The position numbers were made by a program, and so were the translations under genes. DNA of 64,000 nt from JBBDWK01 sp040902885. GTDB taxonomy: Bacteria > Acidobacteriota > Terriglobia > Bryobacterales > Bryobacteraceae. The notes beneath the pieces were generated by a model. It made no database searches. It was not told where the DNA came from and worked only from the letters and a program-made list of their open reading frames with translations. The stretch covers positions 41,068 to 105,067 of the forward strand of contig JBBDWK010000068.1 in NCBI GenBank assembly GCA_040902885.1, written 5' to 3'. Below, piece after piece: positions 20,433 to 27,405 of this stretch (its first letter is position 1; each line of letters starts with the position of its first letter).

Positions 20433-21773
20433 TTACTTTCCGATACAGAACGTCGAGAAGATGCGGTTGAGAATATCGTCCGCGGTGGTGGCGCCGGTGA
20501 TACCGTCGATGGCTTCGAGACCGTTGTGCAGGTCGATCAGCAGCATCTCGTGCGGGATGCTCTCTTCAATCGCGCGGCGCGCTCTTTCCAGGTGCTCGAC
20601 CGCTTCGCGAAGCAGCCGCACATGGCGCAGGCTGGTAATAAAACCGCTGGCCGGGTTCTCCTGTGCGTGAGGCAGCACGGCGCGGCGTAACTGCTCGATG
20701 CCCTCGCCCGTGAGGGCGGATACGGCGACGGCGCCTTCGGGAAGCTCGGCCTGACGTGGCAGATCGCATTTATTGCCTGCCAGGAGCCACCGCCCTTGGT
20801 TCCGGGCGTGCTCGATGAGCGTGAAATCTTCCGATGTCAGGGGCGCCGATACGTCCGTCACGACGATCGTCAGGTCCGCATCCGCCATGGCCTGAAAACT
20901 GCGCTCGATGCCGAGCGTCTCCACCAGCCCTTCGCCCGTGCGGATGCCGGCCGTATCGACCAGCTTCACGGGAATCCCGCCGATGGCGGCCACCTCGCTG
21001 ACCAGGTCGCGAGTGGTGCCGGGAATATCGGTGACGATGGCGCGGTCCTGCTCCAGAAGCCGGTTGAACAGGCTGCTCTTGCCGACATTCGGCCGCCCCA
21101 CAATGGCCAGCGTCATCCCGGAGTGCACCAGCTTCCCGTAGGTAAAGCTGGCTGTCTGCCTCCGCAGCGCTTCGAGAACCGCATCGACGCGGCGCAGCAG
21201 CTCCGCATCCGGCGCGACGTCGATATCGTCTTCCGCGAAGTCGATGCCCGCCTCGAGCAGGGCGATCAACTCGATCAGGCTTTCCTTGACCGGCAGAATC
21301 TGCCGCGACACTGAGCCTTCCACCTGCCGCGCCGCAACACGAGCCTGATAGAGCGTGGTGGCTTCGATCAGATCGCGCACGGCTTCGGCCTGGGGCAGAT
21401 CGATCCGGCCGTTCAGGTAGGCGCGCAGCGTGAACTCTCCGGGCTCCGCCAGGCGCGCTCCCGCATCCACGGCCCGCTCCACGGCGCATTGCAGAACCAC
21501 GGGCGAGCCGTGACAGGATATTTCGATCGAGTCCTCTGCGGTGTAGGAGCGCGGGCGCTCAAAGAACGAGACTACGACCCGATCCACCATGCCGCCCTCG
21601 GAATCGGTCAGCTCCGCAAGCTGCGCGCTCCACGGCCGCCATTCCGGGTCTTTTTGAAACTGAAGAATGCATTCGGCGACTTGCCGCGCGCGAGGACCGG
21701 AAATGCGGACCACGCCCAGCCCCCCTCGTCCGGGCGGCGTCGAAATCGCTACGATCGTATCGCCGGAATTCAA
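20433..21773 (-). CDS. mnmE: tRNA uridine-5-carboxymethylaminomethyl(34) synthesis GTPase
   Basis: Modifies wobble uridine U34 in tRNAs together with MnmG. The 446 residues show the N-terminal folate-binding domain (DTIVAISTPPGRGGLGVVRISG), the helical domain and an inserted G domain. G-domain motifs are GRPNVGKSS, DTAGIR and NKCD. The C-terminus CIGK carries the invariant Cys. Translation appears to start at TTG, 12 bases after the khpB stop. It closes the conserved block rpmH-rnpA-yidD-yidC-khpB-mnmE. MnmG is not in the window. Confidence 0.97.
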   Translation of the reverse strand: MNSGDTIVAISTPPGRGGLGVVRISGPRARQVAECILQFQKDPEWRPWSAQLAELTDSEGGMVDRVVVSFFERPRSYTAEDSIEISCHGSPVVLQCAVERAVDAGARLAEPGEFTLRAYLNGRIDLPQAEAVRDLIEATTLYQARVAARQVEGSVSRQILPVKESLIELIALLEAGIDFAEDDIDVAPDAELLRRVDAVLEALRRQTASFTYGKLVHSGMTLAIVGRPNVGKSSLFNRLLEQDRAIVTDIPGTTRDLVSEVAAIGGIPVKLVDTAGIRTGEGLVETLGIERSFQAMADADLTIVVTDVSAPLTSEDFTLIEHARNQGRWLLAGNKCDLPRQAELPEGAVAVSALTGEGIEQLRRAVLPHAQENPASGFITSLRHVRLLREAVEHLERARRAIEESIPHEMLLIDLHNGLEAIDGITGATTADDILNRIFSTFCIGK

Positions 21774-21785
21774 TTTTGAGCGAAG

Positions 21786-22361
21786 TTAGCGGCGGGCGTT
21801 GCGGCTTCTGGGCGCCGGCCGGCCGGAGTCGTTCCCTCTTGGGACCGGAGCCTGAGCGGGGGTACGCATGCCGGCCGGATAGATCACGACCTGGCGGTGC
21901 GGGCCGATGCCGGCGCTCTCGCTGCGCACAGCATGCTCGTTGCGCAGGGCCACGTGAATCACGCGCCGCTCGCGGCTGTTCATGGGATTGAAGGCGAAGG
22001 GCACGCCGGTGCGCTTGACGCGCTCGGCCGCGGTTGTCGCGCTCATCCGCAACTCTTCAATGCGAAGCATGCGGTGATCGTTGGCGTCGAAGCAGATCCG
22101 CGAGTGGTCTTCGGAGGCCATGCGCAGCGCCTCCATCGTCAGATGCTCCAGGGCGAGAAGCACCTCGGCCCGGTTCGCCAGGAGAAGGTCCACATCCTCG
22201 CCGAAAAATTTCACCACCAGCTCGGGATTCTCGACGTCCGGATGTGCCGTCGCGCCTTCGCAGATTTCGTACTCGAGCGCAAAATTGGCGTTCATCAACA
22301 GGACGCGCAGGAACTGATCGATCTTCAAGCCGCTATTTTCTAGGGTGTACTTTCGCTCCAC
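21786..22361 (-). CDS. khpB: KhpB/Jag RNA-binding protein
   Basis: RNA-binding protein that partners KhpA and influences cell division and envelope homeostasis. The likely start is the GTG at 22361, 7 bases after the yidC stop, giving 191 residues; the longer frame overlaps yidC. There is a Jag-type N-terminus (LENSGLKIDQFLRVLL), then a KH-like segment (GEDVDLLLANRAEVLLALEHLTMEAL) and an R3H-type end (ERVKRTGVPFAFNPMNSRERRVIHVAL). The C-terminal tail is basic, rich in Pro and Arg. Its position between yidC and mnmE matches the universal order. Confidence 0.88.
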   Translation of the reverse strand: MERKYTLENSGLKIDQFLRVLLMNANFALEYEICEGATAHPDVENPELVVKFFGEDVDLLLANRAEVLLALEHLTMEALRMASEDHSRICFDANDHRMLRIEELRMSATTAAERVKRTGVPFAFNPMNSRERRVIHVALRNEHAVRSESAGIGPHRQVVIYPAGMRTPAQAPVPRGNDSGRPAPRSRNARR

Positions 22362-22368
22362 GACCTGG

Positions 22369-24093
22369 CTATTTCCTGTTGTTTTTTCGCTTCGGCTGCA
22401 CGGCCTCCGCGGCGGCTGCGGCAATCGAGGTCCGGTTGAAGAACCACTGTTGCGCGATGCCCACCACGTTGCCGGTAAACCAGTATAATACGAGACCGCT
22501 TGCCGCGCTCAGGAACATGAAGCCGATCACCAGCGGCATGAACATCATCATCTTTTGCTGGTTCTTGTCCATTCCCGCCGAAGGCGTCATCCTCTGCATC
22601 AGGAACTGGGTGGCAATCATGGCGATGGGCAGCAGATAGAACGGATCGGGCCCCGAAAGGTCGCTTACCCACAGCCATCCCGCCTGGCGCATCTCGATGG
22701 AGACGGTGAGCACCGTGTAAAACGCGAAGAAGAACGGAATCTGCAGCAGAATGGGCACGCATCCGCCCATCGGGTTGACGCCATACCGCTTATAGAGCGC
22801 CATAACCTCCTGGTTCTGCTCCTGCTTTCGGGGGTCGCGCATGCCGATGTTCTTGTATCGCTCGTTGATGGCCGCGATCTGCGGCTGCAGCGCCTGCATT
22901 TTCTTCATCGACTTCATGCTGGTGATCTTCAGCGGGAACAGCGCGAAGTTGATCAGAATGGTTACCAGAACGATGGCCCAGCCGTAATTGTGCACAAAGC
23001 TGTCGTTCACCCAGTGAACCGCGAGGAACAGCGGCTTGGCGATGATCGAGAAAAAGCCGAAGTCCACCGCCTGCTCGAGCTTCGGGTTGACCGTCCGCAG
23101 AATCTGGATGTCCTTCGGGCCTACGAACAGGGAGAACTCGTTGCGCGCATCGCCGCCCACGGCCACGCCCACGTGCGGCTCTTCGGAGGCGACGTGCGGG
23201 GTTGCCACCGTATCGCTAAAGGTGCGTGTTTCCACGGAGCCGTTGCTCTTGGGCAGGAAGACAGCCATGAAGTAGGTGTCCTCAATGCCCGCGAACGAAT
23301 AGGCGCCGGAGTGGGAGACGGGCGCTTCCTTGGCTTCGCTTGCGTCCAGGACCGCCAGGCTCGCTTCCGCGGGGTCGTAATACAGGCTGTGGCCCAGGGA
23401 GGCGGCATTGGTAACGGCCAGATCGCCGAATCCGCCGCGCCAGCCCAGCAGGTGCGGAATGCTCGTTCCGCCTTCGGTGACTTCGGAAGAGATCTCGCCT
23501 AAGTAGCTCCCCTTCGTAAACCGGAACGACTTGCGCGCCCAGGTCTTGCCGTCGGAATACTCATAGTCGACGCCCAACCCGTCCGCCGAGGGATGCGCCT
23601 GGTAGAGAACCTGATTGAGGTCCACGGAGGGCTTCTTGTCCTGGAAGACGAAATGAAACGGGTAGGAGACCTTGCCGGCCGCTTTGGCATTCACCAGATC
23701 GAGCGGTTTGCCGGTGCTATCGCTGTACTTTTTCAGCGTCCATTGCCGCACTACAGCGCCGCGATTGCTGAACTCCACGCGATAGAGGCCGTTCTCGACC
23801 GTGAAGACCTCCTCCGCCTGGCCTGCCACGGGCGGCGGCGGATCGGCAGTGGGGGCCGCCGTAGTCCCGGGCCTCTCCGCGACACGCGATGCCGCACTCT
23901 CGGCTTCGGCAGCTTGCTTCGTGGTTTGCTCCGCAACCGGTTTGGCCGGAGGAGCCTGCGACTTATAGAAATAGGGTGTCACGAACAGCACCGCGCCCAT
24001 CAGAATGAAGGCAATGAGCATCCGCATTTCCATGGATAGCTCCCGCTTCTTCGTGGAGGCGCTCTTCGATTCGCCCGTAGTTAATTCCGCCAT
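22369..24093 (-). CDS. yidC: membrane protein insertase YidC
   Basis: Inserts and folds inner-membrane proteins, alone or with SecYEG. With the ATG at 24093 it has 574 residues. It has an N-terminal signal-anchor (MLIAFILMGAVLFVTPYFY), a large periplasmic P1 beta-domain (about 90-350) and the conserved five-helix core (WAIVLVTILINFALFPL onward). The core includes the positively charged groove region MKSMKKMQALQPQ. The C-terminus is basic (QPKRKNNRK). The periplasmic domain implies a diderm cell. An in-frame ATG at 24126 would overlap yidD; the 24093 start leaves a 4-base gap. Confidence 0.97.
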   Translation of the reverse strand: MAELTTGESKSASTKKRELSMEMRMLIAFILMGAVLFVTPYFYKSQAPPAKPVAEQTTKQAAEAESAASRVAERPGTTAAPTADPPPPVAGQAEEVFTVENGLYRVEFSNRGAVVRQWTLKKYSDSTGKPLDLVNAKAAGKVSYPFHFVFQDKKPSVDLNQVLYQAHPSADGLGVDYEYSDGKTWARKSFRFTKGSYLGEISSEVTEGGTSIPHLLGWRGGFGDLAVTNAASLGHSLYYDPAEASLAVLDASEAKEAPVSHSGAYSFAGIEDTYFMAVFLPKSNGSVETRTFSDTVATPHVASEEPHVGVAVGGDARNEFSLFVGPKDIQILRTVNPKLEQAVDFGFFSIIAKPLFLAVHWVNDSFVHNYGWAIVLVTILINFALFPLKITSMKSMKKMQALQPQIAAINERYKNIGMRDPRKQEQNQEVMALYKRYGVNPMGGCVPILLQIPFFFAFYTVLTVSIEMRQAGWLWVSDLSGPDPFYLLPIAMIATQFLMQRMTPSAGMDKNQQKMMMFMPLVIGFMFLSAASGLVLYWFTGNVVGIAQQWFFNRTSIAAAAAEAVQPKRKNNRK

Positions 24094-24097
24094 GATT

Positions 24098-24307
24098 TTA
24101 TCGAACAGGATCCACGCCGCCGGCATGGAAGGGATGGCAGCGCGACAGTCGTTTTAAACCTATCCACACCCCCCGCGCCGGACCGTGTATTTCTACCGCC
24201 TGCCTCATATACTCCGAACAAGAGGGGTAAAAGCGGCAAGCTGACGGCAGCATCGGGGACACAAATAGTTTGTATGCGCGCAAGGCGCCTGTAATCACCC
24301 TTTGCAT
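24098..24307 (-). CDS. yidD: membrane protein insertion efficiency factor
   Basis: Small 69-residue membrane-associated protein that assists YidC. The family hallmark is complete: YKLFVSPMLPSACRFYPSCSEYM, with conserved cysteines, and the C-terminal CHPFHAGGVDPV. The ATG at 24307 overlaps the end of rnpA by 13 bases. The longer open frame upstream lies in rnpA coding sequence. Confidence 0.95.
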   Translation of the reverse strand: MQRVITGALRAYKLFVSPMLPSACRFYPSCSEYMRQAVEIHGPARGVWIGLKRLSRCHPFHAGGVDPVR

Positions 24308-24747
24308 CGCTGAAACAACCTCTCGACCTCCCCGAGCACTTCGGAAAAGGGCGCATCCAGCACCCGAGGCCGCGGATTGAAGACAATCATCCAATCCGTA
24401 TCCAATAACTCCAGACGCGACCGCACCGCCTCGCGCAGCCGCCGCTTCATTCGGTTCCGGTGCACGGCTCGTCCCAGTTTTCGAGAGACGGTAAACCCCA
24501 GGCGACCGCTTGGTTGGACATCTGACATTGGGGACGGAAGCGCTGCAGTCTCGCGCAGACAGAATGCCGTAAACAGGGGCCCCGAAAACCGCGAACCACC
24601 ATCATAGACCTTTCGAAAGTCCGCGGACCGCAGGATTCGGGCACTCTTTGGAAAACCGCCGATTAGGAAACTCCGGCTACCGCTCAGCGCTGACGGTGAG
24701 CTTCTTGCGCCCGCGAGCGCGGCGCCGCGCGAGTACGGCACGGCCAT
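24295..24747 (-). CDS. rnpA: ribonuclease P protein component
   Basis: Protein subunit that helps the RNase P RNA mature tRNA 5' ends. The typical domain begins at FPKSARILRSADFRKVY and contains the signature RNRMKRRLREAVR. The first ATG of the frame, at 24747, lies inside rpmH and gives 150 residues, about 30 longer than usual. There is no ATG, GTG or TTG between the rpmH stop and the conserved domain. So either the protein has an extended N-terminus translated from within rpmH, or a rare start such as the CTG shortly before the rpmH stop is used. Confidence 0.93.
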   Translation of the reverse strand: MAVPYSRGAALAGARSSPSALSGSRSFLIGGFPKSARILRSADFRKVYDGGSRFSGPLFTAFCLRETAALPSPMSDVQPSGRLGFTVSRKLGRAVHRNRMKRRLREAVRSRLELLDTDWMIVFNPRPRVLDAPFSEVLGEVERLFQRCKG

Positions 24748-24826
24748 TTTTCGTCTCCATGCGCGACCGGAAGCCGTGCGTCTTGGCCCGTTTGCGGTTG
24801 TTCGGCTGGAATGTTCTCTTGGGCAT
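24677..24826 (-). CDS. rpmH: 50S ribosomal protein L34
   Basis: 49-residue ribosomal protein, MPKRTFQPNNRKRAKTHGFR at the start and RKKLTVSAER at the end, fully matching the family. It is the first gene of the conserved block. Its last 71 bases overlap the rnpA frame in the +1 register, and that frame is open across the entire rpmH gene. Confidence 0.97.
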   Translation of the reverse strand: MPKRTFQPNNRKRAKTHGFRSRMETKNGRAVLARRRARGRKKLTVSAER

Positions 24827-24866
24827 CGACGATTCTCTGGTTAATCTCTATTGGCTAATCTCTTTC

Positions 24867-24895
24867 AGTATAAAACAGCGGCGGGCTGGAGGCAA
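24867..24895 (-). promoter_or_regulatory. promoter of the rpmH operon
   Basis: On the minus strand TTGCCT is followed after 17 bases by TATACT, about 40 bases before the rpmH ATG. This is a near-consensus sigma-70 type promoter for the rpmH-rnpA-yidD-yidC-khpB-mnmE transcript. Confidence 0.6.
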
Positions 24896-24951
24896 ACCGG
24901 TTTAGCTCAGTGCGTCTCTATAAATTATAGTAATCTAAAGCGTCTAATTCA

Positions 24952-26148
24952 ATGCAGAGGCATCCTCCGAGCCGGCGCGGATTCCTTTCCGTGCTAGCCC
25001 TCTTTCCGGCCATCGCAAAACTTGCCATCCGCGGCCTGAAAACCCGTAAATACACGATCGGCAGACGCGACTACCTGTTTGTTGAAATCGAGACCGATGG
25101 CGGAATTGCGGGCATCGGCGAAGGTTCCATCTCCGGCCGCGCGGAGATTGTGGAGCAGGCCATCCAGTGGTTCACGCCTTATCTGACGGGCAAAGACCCG
25201 GCAGGCATGGAAGATCACTGGAACCGCGGCTATTACCAGCTTTCCCGCTACCGGAATGGCCCGGTCCTGATGACCGCCCTGGCGGCCGTGGATATCGCGC
25301 TTTGGGACATCGAGGGCAAGCGACTGGGACAGCCCATCTGGCGGCTGGCCGGCGCTTCCGAGGCAAGGCCGATGCGCGTATATTACAGCCATTGGAGCCA
25401 GCATCTGGAGCCACGGACTCCGGAACGCCTGGCCGATCTGGCGGCAAAGACTCGAGCCGCGGGCTGGACCTGCGTCAAGTGGGTATTGCCGAAGGGCGGC
25501 TCGGAGCAGGAACGGCTGCGGCGGCTCACCGCTGAAGTGGAGGCTGTCCGCAAAGGCGGCGGCCCGGATCTCGACATCGCGCTCGAAATGTGGGAGACCT
25601 TCAGCGTCCGTTCCGCGATTGAGTTCGCGCGGGCCGTCGCGCCTTTCCGGCCGCTATTTATCGAGGAGCCGTTCTGGCGGGAAGCGCCGCACGCCCTCGG
25701 AGAGATCGCGGCGAAGAGTCCGGTTCCACTGGCCGGGGGGGAAGGTCTTGTGTCGCGTTACGAGTTCAAGCAACTGCTCGACGCGAAGGGCGCTCAGATC
25801 CTCCAGCCGGACGTGATCCACTGCGGCGGCATCACGGAGATCCGGAAGATCGCATCTCTCGGTGAAGTGTACGGCGCCGAGATGGCCCCGCACATGTACT
25901 ACGGACCGGTCGCGCACGTCGCTTCGCTGCAATCCATGGCTTCGGTACGCAGCTTCCTGATGCAGGAATGGGACGCGGACATGGAGCCGGCGTTTCTCGG
26001 AATCACGCGGGGGACTTTTCCGAAGGTGGTCAACGGGCACGTGACGCTCTCCGATAAGCCGGGCTTGGGAATTGAGATCGACTGGGTGGAGTTCGAGAAG
26101 CGATTTCCGTACCGGGGTCAAAGCCTGCGCCCTCCGGGCGGACGTTAA
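24952..26148 (+). CDS. enolase-superfamily dehydratase (mandelate racemase/muconate lactonizing type)
   Basis: 398-residue enzyme that abstracts a proton alpha to a carboxylate, probably a sugar-acid dehydratase of the galactonate/glucarate group. The N-terminal capping domain (about 25-140) is followed by the TIM barrel with metal ligands on successive strands (LEMWETF, FIEEPFW, PLAGGEG). A late His (MAPHMYYG) is a candidate catalytic base. The N-terminus HPPSRRGFLSVLAL looks like a short twin-arginine-like signal, suggesting export of a folded protein; the cut is uncertain. It is divergent from rpmH. Confidence 0.88.
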   Translation: MQRHPPSRRGFLSVLALFPAIAKLAIRGLKTRKYTIGRRDYLFVEIETDGGIAGIGEGSISGRAEIVEQAIQWFTPYLTGKDPAGMEDHWNRGYYQLSRYRNGPVLMTALAAVDIALWDIEGKRLGQPIWRLAGASEARPMRVYYSHWSQHLEPRTPERLADLAAKTRAAGWTCVKWVLPKGGSEQERLRRLTAEVEAVRKGGGPDLDIALEMWETFSVRSAIEFARAVAPFRPLFIEEPFWREAPHALGEIAAKSPVPLAGGEGLVSRYEFKQLLDAKGAQILQPDVIHCGGITEIRKIASLGEVYGAEMAPHMYYGPVAHVASLQSMASVRSFLMQEWDADMEPAFLGITRGTFPKVVNGHVTLSDKPGLGIEIDWVEFEKRFPYRGQSLRPPGGR

Positions 26149-26198
26149 GTGCTCCGGCGGTTCTTTGTGTTAACCTGCCCTACCAGAGGAGAAAATTC

Positions 26199-26735
26199 GT
26201 GAAAACAATTTCGTGCGTCACGATCGGAGCGCTCGCAGCCATGCTGCTGGCGGGCGCTACAGGTAACCGGAAAGTCACCCAGAACAAGCTCAGCCCACCC
26301 GCCGAAACCAGCATCAAGCTGGGCGGCAACGCCATCACTATCGAGTACAACGCGCCATCGGCCCGAGAACGAAAAGTGGAAGGCGGATTGGTTCCATACG
26401 GCAAAGTCTGGCGTCTGGGCGCAGACTCCGCGACCACACTGACCACCGGCGCCGACGTCACGATTGGCAGTTTGCGTGTGCCGAAAGGCGTACACACGCT
26501 CTATATCCTGGCCGCCGAAGACGGTTGGAAACTGATCGTCAATAAGCAGACTGGACAGTGGGGCACTCAGTACAACGAAGCGCAGGACCTGGGCAGAGTC
26601 GATATGGCAGTCACCAAGCTTCCGCAGTCCGTGGAAAAGCTCAGTATCGCGTTAAAGTCCGCCGGCCCCTCGAACGGCACGCTGGAGATCGAATGGGGCA
26701 ACACGAAAGCGACTGTGCCAGTCAAGCTCGGCTGA
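26199..26735 (+). CDS. exported DUF2911 family protein
   Basis: 178 residues: an N-terminal signal (CVTIGALAAMLLAGAT), then a compact beta domain typical of DUF2911. Landmarks are ITIEYNAPSARERKVEGGLVPYGKVWRLGA, a central VPKGVHTLYILAAEDGWKLIVN and a C-terminal LEIEWGNTKATVPV. The family is common in Acidobacteriota and Bacteroidota, and no biochemical role is established. A GAGGAG Shine-Dalgarno precedes the ATG. It is convergent with the zinc-ribbon protein gene. Confidence 0.9.
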   Translation: MKTISCVTIGALAAMLLAGATGNRKVTQNKLSPPAETSIKLGGNAITIEYNAPSARERKVEGGLVPYGKVWRLGADSATTLTTGADVTIGSLRVPKGVHTLYILAAEDGWKLIVNKQTGQWGTQYNEAQDLGRVDMAVTKLPQSVEKLSIALKSAGPSNGTLEIEWGNTKATVPVKLG

Positions 26736-26749
26736 GTTGCGAGGACGAA

Positions 26750-27232
26750 TTACTTCTTGAACAGGCGGTCGAACGCGTTGCGCGCGTCGTTGGGCGTGCG
26801 GGGAGCGGGACCGGCGGACGCAACGCTGGAGTTTGAGGCGGCCGGCGCCGAATCTCGCGCGACGGTGACACGCGGCTCGAACAAGAGGCAGTCGTTCGCT
26901 TTGTCCTTCACCGCGATGCGCGCCGGAATGGGCTTCAGGCACTGGAAGCGCGTGGAAGGCTCGAAGTGCGCACATTGCTTGCAGCAGTGCAGAGCGCTGT
27001 TGCACTTGTTACAGGTTCCGTTGAAGTCGGTTCCACCCGGCAGGAGGGTGGAGCAGTTGAAGCAGCGTGAGGCAGTCACGGTCTGCAGCAGCCGGGGCAG
27101 CCGCGGACCCGTCACATCGATGGGCGGACGAGGCCCTTGCGGCCGCCCGCGCTCATCCTGCCGCGGTCCCGCGGAGTCCGATCTGCCGGGGTCCATGTAG
27201 CCCCGCTGCCGGTATTTTCGTTCGCTATCCAT
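26750..27232 (-). CDS. conserved Cys-rich (zinc-ribbon-like) protein
   Basis: 160 residues, unrecognised function. A central block carries paired cysteines: CFNCSTLL, then CNKCNSALHCCKQCAHF, then FQCLKP and DCLLFEP, a spacing typical of one or two structural zinc ribbons. The N-terminus is polar with many Arg and Pro; the C-terminus ends in a short helix (DARNAFDRLFKK). Probably cytoplasmic, perhaps nucleic-acid or protein binding. Nearby genes offer no clue. Confidence 0.8.
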   Translation of the reverse strand: MDSERKYRQRGYMDPGRSDSAGPRQDERGRPQGPRPPIDVTGPRLPRLLQTVTASRCFNCSTLLPGGTDFNGTCNKCNSALHCCKQCAHFEPSTRFQCLKPIPARIAVKDKANDCLLFEPRVTVARDSAPAASNSSVASAGPAPRTPNDARNAFDRLFKK

Positions 27233-27405
27233 TTGGATGGATTACTCCTTCTAAACGCTTTACTCGCTTGGGAGGGAATGTTGCGCAAGACCCGCCGAAC
27301 GCTAACAACTTATTATGTACCATGATCGGCGGAAACGCCCACATACAGTAGTACCCATAATTCCCGCCGCGGGGTGATTCCTCACAAAACCTCCAAACTT
27401 CGAAG

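Noticed and set aside
24152..24168. CTATCCACA, one mismatch from a DnaA box
   Set aside because: Single copy inside the yidD coding sequence, no cluster and no dnaA nearby, so no support for an origin although the rpmH-rnpA block is often close to one.
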